Of a stretch of 64,000 nt of DNA, positions 27,732-35,873 are shown piece after piece. Source of the DNA: Aquiflexum gelatinilyticum (GTDB lineage Bacteria; Bacteroidota; Bacteroidia; Cytophagales; Cyclobacteriaceae). The notes below the pieces were generated by a model. It was not told the DNA's origin. It did no database searches and saw only the letters and a program-made list of their open reading frames with translations. How positions within the stretch are numbered: position 1 is the stretch's first letter; each line of letters opens with the position of its first letter. The DNA is taken from positions 62,001 to 126,000 of the forward strand of contig NZ_JANSUY010000004.1 of the NCBI RefSeq assembly GCF_024741135.1, in the 5' to 3' direction. The position numbers were made by a program, and so were the translations under genes.

Positions 27732-28733
27732 ATGAATAATTCAGAAAATATCAATTACGAACTAGAAAAAAACATGGAGGTCATTTCCCAGCTGGATGGC
27801 TTCGTCAACAATGCTGTTGAAACAATATTGGTAGACCCGGATGAATGCTGGCAACCCTCTGATTTTTTACCCGACATGGGTCAACCTGATGCTTTTGACG
27901 AGGTCAAAAAACTACAGGAAAGAGCAGCCGGAATCCCGGATACTATCATCACTTCTCTCATCGGCAACATGATTACCGAAGAGGCGCTTCCAAGCTATCA
28001 GACCTATTTCAACTTATTGGAAGGAATCAATGTAGAAGGAAGTCTTCTGAGCAACTCTGGTTGGGTAAGATGGTCAAAAGCATGGACTGCAGAGGAAAAC
28101 CGTCATGGTGACCTTCTCAACAAATACCTCTACCTCTCAGCACGTGCGGATATGAAAAAAGTAGAGCAGACTATACACAGGCTGATTTACAACGGATTTG
28201 ATCCAAAATCAGAAAAGGATCCTTACCAGGCCATGATTTATACCTCATTTCAGGAGAGAGCCACCAAAATATCCCATGTCAATACCGGTAAATTGGCGGA
28301 CAAGGCCGGAGATGATGTACTTTCACGAATCTGCAAAACCATTGCAGGAGATGAAGCAAGACATGAAAAGGCCTATAAAAGCTTCATGAGTCAAATTTTT
28401 GAAATTGACCCGAACGGAGCTATTCTTGCATTTGAGAAAATGATGCGCAAACAGATCGTCATGCCTGCAGTCTTGATGGGAAAAGGAAGCAGCAACCCTA
28501 CTCTTTTTGATCAATTCTCTGCGATTACCCAAAAAATCGGTGTTTACACCGGTTGGGACTATGCCCGAATCATCGAACACCTGGTCAAACTTTGGGACAT
28601 TCAAAACCTCACCGGCTTGAACGATGTGGCCTCCAAAGCGCAGGATTACCTTGCACATCTTTCGGACAGGTATATGAGACTGGCCGACAGGATGAAAGCA
28701 CCTGATGAAATCTCCCTAGCTTGGTTAAAATAA
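27732..28733 (+). CDS. Acyl-ACP desaturase (stearoyl-ACP 9-desaturase family)
   Basis: 333 residues, soluble, helical. The diiron ligands of the plant-type acyl-ACP desaturases are visible: ITEEALPSYQ, AEENRHGDLLNKYL (ExxH), SFQERATKISH (Glu) and AGDEARHEKAY (second ExxH). It introduces a cis double bond into acyl chains on acyl carrier protein, using ferredoxin electrons and O2, for membrane fluidity. A perfect GAAA-tetraloop terminator follows. No ferredoxin gene is adjacent. Confidence 0.93.
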   Translation: MNNSENINYELEKNMEVISQLDGFVNNAVETILVDPDECWQPSDFLPDMGQPDAFDEVKKLQERAAGIPDTIITSLIGNMITEEALPSYQTYFNLLEGINVEGSLLSNSGWVRWSKAWTAEENRHGDLLNKYLYLSARADMKKVEQTIHRLIYNGFDPKSEKDPYQAMIYTSFQERATKISHVNTGKLADKAGDDVLSRICKTIAGDEARHEKAYKSFMSQIFEIDPNGAILAFEKMMRKQIVMPAVLMGKGSSNPTLFDQFSAITQKIGVYTGWDYARIIEHLVKLWDIQNLTGLNDVASKAQDYLAHLSDRYMRLADRMKAPDEISLAWLK

Positions 28734-28740
28734 TAAACAG

Positions 28741-28768
28741 AACCTGAAGAAATTCAGGTTTTTTTTTG
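28741..28768 (+). terminator. Intrinsic terminator with GAAA tetraloop after the desaturase
   Basis: AACCTGAA GAAA TTCAGGTT: an 8-bp perfect stem with a GNRA loop followed by seven or more T. Confidence 0.92.
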
Positions 28769-28828
28769 CCTTGAGGGGAACAATTATGAATGAAAACATA
28801 TTGAATGTTTATACATACAATTAAAGCC

Positions 28829-29680
28829 ATGACCATCAAAGAAATACATCCTGCCAGCTACCATCCCATTGCAGATCTCATTACTTACAACCCGCTTCCC
28901 TCTGAGAAGCTCAGGCAAATTGATCCATTTATATTTTTGAACCACCACGGCTTCCAAACCTACCCAAAGAATAACCTCGGACTTCCTTTTGGCCCACATC
29001 CCCACAGAGGGATGGAAACGGTTACTTTTATCCTTGCCGGTGATATTATGCATCAGGATTCGGGAGGACATGAATCTGTGATAGCATCAGGCGGGATTCA
29101 ATGGATGACGGCCGGAAGGGGACTGATTCATTCAGAAGTCTCTTCTTCTGCATTCAAAAAGGAAGGCGGTGATCTGGAAATACTACAGCTTTGGATCAAC
29201 CTTCCTGCCAAGCTGAAAATGACCGAACCAAGATATGTTGGTCTACAAAAAGAAGAAATCAACCATTTCGAACTATCCGAAGGAAAAGTCTCTGTTCAAA
29301 TGATTGCCGGTGATTGGGATGGAAATCAAGGTTCATTTGAAACATTGAGTCCGATGTTCCTGAGCACCATCACCATGGCAAAAGGAGGTAAATTCAATAA
29401 ATCAATTCCTGTTGGAGAAAACGTTTTTTTCTATGTAGTCCGTGGAGAGGTAAAGATTTTGGGTGAAAAAATCCCTTTTAGAAACCTTGTGGAATTTACC
29501 AACGATGGCGGAAATTTATCTGTAGAAGCTTTTGAAGATTCGGTTCTGATTCTTGGCCATGCGAAACCTTTCAACGAACCGATGGTAGCCCAAGGGCCAT
29601 TTGTCATGAACACCCAACAGGAAATCATGGAGGCATACCGCGATTATCAGCAAGGGAAATTTGGAACTTGGAAACATTAA
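28829..29680 (+). CDS. Pirin-family protein
   Basis: 283 residues from ATG 28829 (MTIKEIHPAS); an in-frame start 8 codons earlier is possible. The bicupin's metal-binding motif GPHPHRGMETVTFIL is present (His/His/Glu ligands), with GGIQWMTAGRGLIHSE downstream, and a second cupin half. Prokaryotic pirins have quercetinase or regulatory roles; the function here is not known. It follows the desaturase terminator and is probably monocistronic. Confidence 0.93.
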   Translation: MTIKEIHPASYHPIADLITYNPLPSEKLRQIDPFIFLNHHGFQTYPKNNLGLPFGPHPHRGMETVTFILAGDIMHQDSGGHESVIASGGIQWMTAGRGLIHSEVSSSAFKKEGGDLEILQLWINLPAKLKMTEPRYVGLQKEEINHFELSEGKVSVQMIAGDWDGNQGSFETLSPMFLSTITMAKGGKFNKSIPVGENVFFYVVRGEVKILGEKIPFRNLVEFTNDGGNLSVEAFEDSVLILGHAKPFNEPMVAQGPFVMNTQQEIMEAYRDYQQGKFGTWKH

Positions 29681-29689
29681 AAAAAATGT

Positions 29690-29715
29690 GTGGCTGCCCT
29701 TTGACAGGCAGCCAC
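29690..29715 (+). repeat. Perfect hairpin after the pirin gene
   Basis: GTGGCTGCC pairs with GGCAGCCAC over an 8-base loop. No T tract follows on either side, so it is a stem-loop of unclear role, perhaps a 3' end stabiliser. Confidence 0.6.
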
Positions 29716-29816
29716 CCGATATATTAAAAAATCCTAAACTAAAATCATTTATTAAAACAGTAGAGCTGAAAAAGTTGCTTAATCACCCGTATCAAATATA
29801 CTGGATCCGCAACCTT

Positions 29817-29845
29817 TAAAAAATACCCTAAAGGGGGTATTTTTT
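29817..29845. terminator. Bidirectional terminator at the end of the DUF2520 gene
   Basis: AAATACCC (29821-29828) pairs with GGGTATTT (29835-29842), with A-rich and T-rich flanks on both strands. The minus-strand gene's TAA overlaps its right edge. Confidence 0.75.
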
Positions 29846-30620
29846 AATAAGAATCGATAATATCTTGGGAAATAAGCTTATATAACTCAGCTATCTGTTC
29901 ATTGTAGTTCAAAAATTGGTAGTGGGCATCCAAGGTATTAAAGTCCACCCGTCTTGCCGGTCCTGTCTGTGCGCGCTTGGCACCCAATTCCAGACTTTTA
30001 CTGATGGTTTCTATGATAAGTGGTTTGAGCATTTCGAAGTCCAAACCCTGACGCGCCATGACTTCTTCTGATATTCTCAACATGTGGTTCGAAAAATTAC
30101 TGGCAAAAACCGCCGCTACATGCAAAGCCATTCTGTCTTTGGACTTGATCAGGTATTGGTTAGGGGACAATGATTTTGCAAGTTTTTTTAATTTTTGGAG
30201 CGCGGCTTGGTCCTCAGATTCCAAGAGAAACGGGACATCGCCAAAGTCAATTTTTCTTTCTTTGCTGAATGTCTGCAAGGGGTAAAAGATTCCTGTAAAA
30301 GTCGCTGAACTATAGCCCAACACATCTAATGGCACTGCTCCTGAAGTATGCACCAGGATACTTTCTTCCGGCAAAATGATTTCATCTGCAATTTCAGAAA
30401 TAGCTTGATCGCTTACAGCCAAAATAAATATCTCGGCCTCTGATTCTGAAAAATCGAGGTCATCTTTTGCATCTGCAGTATATAACCTTGCAGTTAGTTT
30501 TTCGGCGTCCGCAAGACTTCGTGCATAAATTTCTGTAATGGTATGACCTGCTTCTTCCAAGGCAGGTGCCAAATGCCAGGCAACGTTGCCGGTTCCCAAT
30601 ATCGCAATCTTAAATTTCAT
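29844..30620 (-). CDS. Rossmann-fold and DUF2520 domain protein
   Basis: 258 residues. The N-terminal NAD(P)-binding domain starts KIAILGTGNVAWHLAPAL (GxGxxxxHL). The C-terminal helical DUF2520 domain begins near residue 125 (HVAAVFASNFSNHMLRISEEV). The architecture resembles F420-dependent or pyrroline-5-carboxylate reductase-like oxidoreductases; the biochemical role is undefined. It lies just downstream of the ccm cluster but a strong terminator (30654-30700) separates them. Confidence 0.85.
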   Translation of the reverse strand: MKFKIAILGTGNVAWHLAPALEEAGHTITEIYARSLADAEKLTARLYTADAKDDLDFSESEAEIFILAVSDQAISEIADEIILPEESILVHTSGAVPLDVLGYSSATFTGIFYPLQTFSKERKIDFGDVPFLLESEDQAALQKLKKLAKSLSPNQYLIKSKDRMALHVAAVFASNFSNHMLRISEEVMARQGLDFEMLKPLIIETISKSLELGAKRAQTGPARRVDFNTLDAHYQFLNYNEQIAELYKLISQDIIDSY

Positions 30621-30647
30621 AGATGAAATATATACCTTTTACCGTGA

Positions 30648-30700
30648 TTCTAAAAAACCATAAAGCCCTAAAGAAGGTATCCTTAGGGCTTTATGGTTTT
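30648..30700 (-). terminator. Strong intrinsic terminator of the ccm cluster
   Basis: A perfect 18-bp inverted repeat, AAAACCATAAAGCCCTAA (30654-30671) with its complement at 30683-30700, loop of 11. Read on the minus strand it ends in six T and lies 17 bases beyond the ccmF stop. Confidence 0.92.
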
Positions 30701-30716
30701 GAACTTAGTCAGGAAT

Positions 30717-33248
30717 TTAGGCTTCCATTCCTTTATCCCTCATTTTTTTGAACTCATCATACCTTCTGTAGATGGCTACACAAAAGCCTATCAGCATCAG
30801 GATCGTTCCTGCCCAAAGGATATTGATTTGAGGCATCAATATGGCCTTCAATACCACATAGTCTTTTTGGTACCTGTTGACTTTGAAAGAAAATGTATTT
30901 GTTTCCGGTTTGATATTCTCCAATTCAACCTTGACACCGAGTTCGTTGTCTATGGCGGCAATCTTTCCGACCTGATTGTCCCGGATGATGAAAACAGGCT
31001 CCAAACGCTTTTCAACATCATAATCCATGACCACCAACTTGGCTTTTACTGCTACATCTCCCTCTCTTAAATCCAAACCGTCGACCTGACTGAGAACTTC
31101 TCCACCTTCAAATGTGGTCACAAAGTCAGAGATATAGAACGTCTCCCCCGGAGCTACTTCATAGAATTCATCTTCCCGCCATTCCGGATCTTCATAATCA
31201 TTGATCGCAGAGACGTATGTGTACAAATCCCTGTTTACAAACCTTTTGGAATCCGGAGAGGATATCAAACCCATGGAGGTATTGAATTGCGACATGGGAT
31301 TTAATGAAAATTGGTAGACTGAATCCTTGTAGTAATCTATCTGGAAATAATCATTTTCTTCCAAGACAATATTCACTTTATCTCCTTTAGAAAAATAGGT
31401 TCTACCCCTAGCCATGATATCTTCCAAGGCAATGGCCTCATTGATTTCCCCAGTAGATTTGAGTTGCTTGACGTTCACAAATCCGGGTACACCAACCACT
31501 TTTTTCTGTCTGCCACGATAGACTGCAGTGTAATCTTTGATTTGCGTGGGCTTATTGATCCAAAGCAGGACGTGCTCTTTGTTCATTTCTTCCTCCCACG
31601 AATTACTATAAGTCAATCCTGATAAATTGTAAGAAATGATTTCTGAATATCCCGAGGAAAACATGATTCCGATCAAGATCATCCCAAGACCGATGTGTGC
31701 CAAAGAACCACCGGCCAATTTGAAAGTAGATTTTCTTAATAGTTTGATCAAAATGGAGGAATTGGCGACGATGGTAAATACAGAGGCCAAAACCACAATG
31801 ATGTAGGGGATGTCATAAACTTTACCAAAAACAATGATCAGCGCCGAGATGATTACCGAGATGATATAAGGCATTACAAGGGCTTCTCGCAGGGCTTTTG
31901 GATCCATTTTGTTCCACCAAAAAAACTGTCCTACAGCTGTCAGCAAAGCCACTGCCACTGCAAACCAAAGTTGGAATTTGGTATAAAAACCAATCTGATC
32001 CGCAGGAGGCGCCATGTTGGAGATGCCTCCGAAACTCTCTACCAAAGCATTCCAAACAGGAATGGAAGTAGGGAGGATTACCTGAAAGGCCATCAAGGCC
32101 AACGTCGTTGCACCAATAAAAATCCAGAATTCTCGGGAATAAACAGAAGCTTCTTTGTCAGAAGTCGGGATATGTTTCCAATTTTTTGCTGCCAGAAAAA
32201 CTGCAATGAAAAGAAAGAACAACATGTAAATCAACAGCTGACCTGACAAGCCCAAGTCGGTAAAGGAGTGAACCGAAGAATCACCCAATACCCCACTCCT
32301 CACGAGGAAGGTGGCATACAATACCAAAATGAAAGAGGCAATGACCAAGACGATGGAAGACTTCAATGCAGTACTGCTTTTCTTGAAAGTGATCATGGTA
32401 TGGATTGCTGCTACCATAATCAGCCATGGGACATAAACGGCATTTTCGACAGGATCCCAATTCCAATAGCCTCCAAAATTCAAGGTAACATATGCCCAAT
32501 AAGCACCCATGATGATCCCCATTCCGAGGATCATGGCGGAGAACTGCGCCCAAGGCAATGCAGGACGCACCCACTCAGAATATCTTTTGGTAGCCAATCC
32601 ACCCATCAAAAAGGCAAACGGAACCAAGGTGGAAGCATATCCGAGAAACAAAGTCGGAGGGTGGATCACCATCCAGATATTTTGAAGCAAAGGATTCAGA
32701 CCGGTTCCATCTTCCGGCTTAAAGTCAGGATTGATCTGGAAAATCGGAGCGGAGACCGCATCTCTCAAGAGAATAAACGGCGAACTACCGATCTTCAAAT
32801 CTCCTATCACCACACCCAAAATCATGGATACAAGGAATGCCTGCACCAAAGCAAATACGATCATCACAGGACCTTCCCAGAATTTGTTGGTATGGATCAA
32901 AACCAATCCCAAAACCACATTCCAAACTATCCAAAGGATAAATGCCCCTTCTTGACCTTCCCAAAAACTGGAGATCATATAATGGACTGGAAGCGCTTTG
33001 GAAGAATGGGAATAGGCGTAGAAATATTCGAATCTGTGGTTATAGATAATCTCAAAAAGTGCAAATGCCACAGTTATACTTGCAAAAGAATGAATGTAAA
33101 AAGTAACCCGGCTGAACTGTCGCCAATTGGCTTTGTCCAATTCCTGTGCAATCGTGTATTGATAATAAGAGTAGGCAGTAATCAAGGCACTGACAAAAGC
33201 AAGAATCAATGCAAAGTGGCCTAAATTACCTATAAAGGTATTGATCAT
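30717..33248 (-). CDS. ccmF: Cytochrome c haem lyase subunit CcmF
   Basis: 843 residues from ATG 33248; the frame begins 5 codons earlier at TTG 33263. It transfers haem from CcmE to apocytochrome c in the inner membrane. Many membrane segments, and the tryptophan-rich WWD haem-handling motif in the form GGYWNWDPVENA with the conserved VMIHPPTLFLGY-type His segment (MVIHPPTLFLGY). A long periplasmic C-terminal domain (about 560-820) precedes the last membrane helix. It is longer than E. coli CcmF (about 650) mainly in that C-terminal part. It is the last gene of the cluster, 28 bases after ccmE. Confidence 0.95.
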   Translation of the reverse strand: MINTFIGNLGHFALILAFVSALITAYSYYQYTIAQELDKANWRQFSRVTFYIHSFASITVAFALFEIIYNHRFEYFYAYSHSSKALPVHYMISSFWEGQEGAFILWIVWNVVLGLVLIHTNKFWEGPVMIVFALVQAFLVSMILGVVIGDLKIGSSPFILLRDAVSAPIFQINPDFKPEDGTGLNPLLQNIWMVIHPPTLFLGYASTLVPFAFLMGGLATKRYSEWVRPALPWAQFSAMILGMGIIMGAYWAYVTLNFGGYWNWDPVENAVYVPWLIMVAAIHTMITFKKSSTALKSSIVLVIASFILVLYATFLVRSGVLGDSSVHSFTDLGLSGQLLIYMLFFLFIAVFLAAKNWKHIPTSDKEASVYSREFWIFIGATTLALMAFQVILPTSIPVWNALVESFGGISNMAPPADQIGFYTKFQLWFAVAVALLTAVGQFFWWNKMDPKALREALVMPYIISVIISALIIVFGKVYDIPYIIVVLASVFTIVANSSILIKLLRKSTFKLAGGSLAHIGLGMILIGIMFSSGYSEIISYNLSGLTYSNSWEEEMNKEHVLLWINKPTQIKDYTAVYRGRQKKVVGVPGFVNVKQLKSTGEINEAIALEDIMARGRTYFSKGDKVNIVLEENDYFQIDYYKDSVYQFSLNPMSQFNTSMGLISSPDSKRFVNRDLYTYVSAINDYEDPEWREDEFYEVAPGETFYISDFVTTFEGGEVLSQVDGLDLREGDVAVKAKLVVMDYDVEKRLEPVFIIRDNQVGKIAAIDNELGVKVELENIKPETNTFSFKVNRYQKDYVVLKAILMPQINILWAGTILMLIGFCVAIYRRYDEFKKMRDKGMEA

Positions 33249-33276
33249 ATTAAATGGAATCAAAGGGAAAACTAAT

Positions 33277-33693
33277 TTACATTCCGGCTGTCTTGAGCTC
33301 GGTTTCCTGATATTTGGAAGGGCACTTCATCAGGATTTTGTCTGCAACAAACAGGTCTTGGTCTTTATAAGCACCGATGACCACCACTTGTTCAGCCCTT
33401 GAAAAATCCGGTGGCACCGGTTCATTGTAAAAGACCTTTTGTTCTGTACCTTCATTGTCCACCATCAGAAAGTAAAAGGAAGTTTTGTCTTCATTGATTT
33501 CGATTCCCTCCACATTTCCGGATTGGCCTTTTTTGAGTTGTCCCACTACGTGGATGGCCTTGTCATCTCCTTTGGTTTTCATGGCTTTGGCGTTGGAAAA
33601 ACTTTCGTAAGTACTGGCATCCCCGATCATTGACATGATGATGATGATTGCGACAGCTATGATTCCCAAACCAATTATATGTCCCTTTTTCAT
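33277..33693 (-). CDS. ccmE: Haem chaperone CcmE, CxxxY variant
   Basis: 138 residues. A single N-terminal membrane anchor (about residues 5-24) is followed by an OB-fold: AIHVVGQLKKGQ, FYFLMVDNEGTEQKVFYN, QVVVIGAY, FVADKILMKCPSKY. In E. coli the covalent haem ligand is His in HxxxY; here the aligned motif is CPSKY (Cys124, Tyr128). CxxxY CcmE proteins are known from a System I variant in archaea and some bacteria that lacks CcmH. It lies between ccmD and ccmF, as expected. Confidence 0.93.
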   Translation of the reverse strand: MKKGHIIGLGIIAVAIIIIMSMIGDASTYESFSNAKAMKTKGDDKAIHVVGQLKKGQSGNVEGIEINEDKTSFYFLMVDNEGTEQKVFYNEPVPPDFSRAEQVVVIGAYKDQDLFVADKILMKCPSKYQETELKTAGM

Positions 33694-33766
33694 TTTGGTA
33701 GATTATATTTTTGATGGGTTCAGGAGCAAATTCTTTTAGATTTTACTTCCTTTCTCCTTATTAATG

Positions 33767-34012
33767 CTATTCTTCTTTCAATTGTTTTTCAAGACGGGTC
33801 ACTTTCCTGTCCGTATTGATCACATAAACCAACAATCCCGCAAAAACGATCCCGATGATGCCTACCAAAACGTAGATTTTTCCCTCGGACCGCATCACAT
33901 CCGCCATTTCAACGGTGGAGTTTTGGTAATCGTTTTCATTGATTTCAATTTTCTCCTGTCCGAAAGCACTCAGACTGAATGCCATGAACAATATTATTAA
34001 CCACTTTTTCAT
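33767..34012 (-). CDS. ccmD: CcmD-like small membrane protein
   Basis: 81 residues: signal-like N-terminus (MKKWLIILFMAFSLSAFGQ), a short acidic linker, one membrane helix (IYVLVGIIGIVFAGLLVYVI) and a basic tail NTDRKVTRLEKQLKEE. CcmD helps release haem-loaded CcmE from the CcmABC complex. It overlaps the ccmC stop by 4 bases (ATGA), so they are translationally coupled. The assignment rests on position, size and topology. Confidence 0.78.
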   Translation of the reverse strand: MKKWLIILFMAFSLSAFGQEKIEINENDYQNSTVEMADVMRSEGKIYVLVGIIGIVFAGLLVYVINTDRKVTRLEKQLKEE

Positions 34013-34689
34013 GATACCTGATTGATCAATTTATCTTCTAACTTCCTTTCAATTCTTCTCAGCCTGACCCTTATGGTACTGATCCAAGTTCCCAACAGTG
34101 TCCAGGCAATGATAGCGGGATAGAACACCATCCTGAGTTTGCTGTCCAGGTCATAGGCATTGAATCCGGGATTGCCACCGTTGCCGGGATGGAGACTGTC
34201 TGTCAGTCTTGGCAAGACAAATATCAAGGGTATAAAGGCCGCAAATGCAAAAATGTTATAAACGGCACCGATTCGGGCCCTTTGATGGACATCAGTGAGT
34301 GAATTTCTCAAAATAAGATAGGCGAAATACATCAAAAGCCCGATGGCGGAAGCATTCTGTTTTGGATCACCGCTCCAATAATCCCCCCAAGTGAATTTGG
34401 CCCAAAGCATGCCTGTGACAATTCCCAATACACCAAACAAGATCGCCGCATTGGTAAACTCAAGCGCCATGTCATCATGCTTGAGGTCGTTGCTTCGCAG
34501 AAATTTGACGCTGAAAACCACCGCAACCATCAGCATCAAAATCATTCCAAACCACATCGTGACATGGAAATGCAGTGCCCTGATCGTCTCATTCAGGATG
34601 GGTAACCTCGGTACGTCAAGGAGAAGTCCGGCTGTCAGGGTAAATGCCAACAGGGCTACAGTCAGGATTTTCCACCAATATGCTCTCAT
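34009..34689 (-). CDS. ccmC: Haem exporter/handling protein CcmC
   Basis: 226 residues with six membrane helices and the haem-binding WWD-type motif in divergent form, TWGDYWSGDPKQNAS. CcmC loads haem onto CcmE with CcmAB. Conserved His regions flank the motif (RALHFHVTMWFGM). A TATTTTTG promoter element lies about 26 bases upstream of ATG 34689, so ccmCDEF may have its own promoter besides read-through from ccmB. Confidence 0.93.
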   Translation of the reverse strand: MRAYWWKILTVALLAFTLTAGLLLDVPRLPILNETIRALHFHVTMWFGMILMLMVAVVFSVKFLRSNDLKHDDMALEFTNAAILFGVLGIVTGMLWAKFTWGDYWSGDPKQNASAIGLLMYFAYLILRNSLTDVHQRARIGAVYNIFAFAAFIPLIFVLPRLTDSLHPGNGGNPGFNAYDLDSKLRMVFYPAIIAWTLLGTWISTIRVRLRRIERKLEDKLINQVS

Positions 34690-34714
34690 TATAATGGGTT
34701 TGATTTTTCAAGCG

Positions 34715-34722
34715 CAAAAATA
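34715..34722 (-). promoter_or_regulatory. Putative -7 promoter element upstream of ccmC
   Basis: Minus strand TATTTTTG matches TAnnTTTG. Transcription would begin near 34709, about 20 bases before the ccmC ATG. Confidence 0.45.
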
Positions 34723-34783
34723 AGGCATAAGTTCCTCATTCCGGTGCTTTTTATAAGATATGTTGATTTGTAAAGTAAGGTTT

Positions 34784-34808
34784 CCCGCAAAGACGATAAG
34801 GCGCGAAG
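34784..34808 (+). repeat. 25-base intergenic repeat, copy 1
   Basis: Begins CCCGCAAAGACGATAAG and ends GCGCGAAG; about four mismatches to copy 3. Confidence 0.8.
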
Positions 34809-34826
34809 ATTCTAAGCGAATATGAT

Positions 34827-34851
34827 CCCACAAAGAAGCTAAGACACAAAG
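34827..34851 (+). repeat. 25-base intergenic repeat, copy 2 (degenerate)
   Basis: Begins CCCACAAAGAAGCTAAG and ends ACACAAAG, the most diverged direct copy. Confidence 0.7.
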
Positions 34852-34945
34852 GAAATAGAGGGAATTTGCTCAACGTCGATGAGGCATAAAGAAAAAGAAT
34901 CTCGAAAAAACACTAATCCATAAAATTAGAAAGTTTGATTTGTTT

Positions 34946-34970
34946 CCCGCGAAGACGCTAAGGCGCAAAG
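34946..34970 (+). repeat. 25-base intergenic repeat, copy 3
   Basis: Begins CCCGCGAAGACGCTAAG and ends GCGCAAAG, the clearest copy. Confidence 0.8.
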
Positions 34971-35024
34971 AAAATATTATAAGTAAATAAACTGATGTTA
35001 ACCTATCATTTTGAATTAAAATCC

Positions 35025-35050
35025 CTTTGCGATTTTTGCGGCTTTGCGGG
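35025..35050 (-). repeat. 25-base intergenic repeat, inverted copy 4
   Basis: On the minus strand it begins CCCGCAAAGCCGCAAA and ends TCGCAAAG; it could pair with copies 1-3. Confidence 0.75.
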
Positions 35051-35141
35051 ATTTATAAAACGAGCTTGCGAGTCTTACTTCTTATTTTTGTGGGAATTCA
35101 ATCAGTCTATCGGCCTATAGCCATCCTACTTGTTTTTTTTT

Positions 35142-35166
35142 CTTTGCGGCTCTGCGACTTTGCGGG
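35142..35166 (-). repeat. 25-base intergenic repeat, inverted copy 5
   Basis: On the minus strand it begins CCCGCAAAGTCGCAGAG and ends CCGCAAAG. It ends 8 bases before the ccmB stop. Confidence 0.75.
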
Positions 35167-35173
35167 ACAGTCC

Positions 35174-35839
35174 CTAACTCCTCCACAGATATGGAAACAG
35201 GATATACGCCGTCACAGCCACGATAACATTGATTGCCATAAGCGTTACAATCTTATCCAAGCTCACTGACCAATCCAACCCATCAATGGCATTCTTTGAC
35301 ACCCGGATGGCCATCAGCAAAATAGGGATGATGACCGGAAAACTCAATATCGCCATCAACGTCGCATTGTTGCTCGCCTTGGACGCTATCCCCGATACCA
35401 TCGTCAGACAGGCCGAAAAACCAACCGCTCCCAATATGAGGTTCAACAAAAACATCCCCTGATCCTGAACGGGATTGCCCAAAATCACGCTGAAAACCAG
35501 ATATCCCAACAATGCCAAAACAAGTGTCAAAAGTGTATTGTAGATGATTTTGGAAATGATGATGGCCTCTGGAGAAGCAATCATGTAATAATACAGCTGT
35601 CGGCCCTGATGTTCCTGCACAAAGCTTTTGGCCACGGCATTGACTGCCGAAAACAGGATAATGATCCAATACAGTGCATTCCACGTCGGAACTCCGATAT
35701 TGCCCTGCTTCGCTCCCACGCTGAGATACGTGATAAAAACTGCCGATACGACATACAAAAGAATGCCATTGAGCGCATACTTCTGTCTCCATTCGAGGGT
35801 GATTTCTTTTTGGATCAGAACAGCAATTTCTTTGAGCAT
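35174..35839 (-). CDS. ccmB: Haem exporter permease CcmB
   Basis: 221 residues with six membrane helices. The N-terminus MLKEIAVLIQKEITLEWRQKYA and the following LYVVSAVFITYLSVG are typical of CcmB, the ABC-transporter permease partner of CcmA in haem delivery to CcmC/CcmE. No ccmA is adjacent, so the ATPase must be encoded elsewhere. It starts 34 bases after the formyltransferase-like gene. Confidence 0.92.
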   Translation of the reverse strand: MLKEIAVLIQKEITLEWRQKYALNGILLYVVSAVFITYLSVGAKQGNIGVPTWNALYWIIILFSAVNAVAKSFVQEHQGRQLYYYMIASPEAIIISKIIYNTLLTLVLALLGYLVFSVILGNPVQDQGMFLLNLILGAVGFSACLTMVSGIASKASNNATLMAILSFPVIIPILLMAIRVSKNAIDGLDWSVSLDKIVTLMAINVIVAVTAYILFPYLWRS

Positions 35840-35873
35840 GGGGCAAAGATAAAAAGTTTGGTGTATTCATCGG

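Larger units (their letters stand above)
34690..35173. other. Spacer between ccmB and ccmC with five copies of a 25-base repeat
   Basis: A 484-base gap inside the ccm cluster. It holds the putative ccmC promoter at its left end and three direct plus two inverted copies of a CCCGCAAAG..AAGGCGCAAAG element (listed separately). No believable gene. Confidence 0.7.

Noticed and set aside
32268-33224. 318-codon open frame on the plus strand
   Set aside because: It lies entirely opposite ccmF, whose membrane-protein motifs are clear. The antisense product is rich in His, Gln and Pro with no family-like text.
34784-35166. CRISPR array in the ccm spacer
   Set aside because: The repeats occur in both orientations with irregular, very different spacing (18 to 94 bases) and no cas genes are present.
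35027-35269. 80-codon plus-strand frame after ccmC
   Set aside because: It runs through inverted 25-base repeats and into the end of ccmB; no plausible product.
35283-35870. 195-codon minus-strand frame over ccmB
   Set aside because: It is an alternative frame of the same strand; ccmB in its own frame has the family N-terminus and membrane helices.
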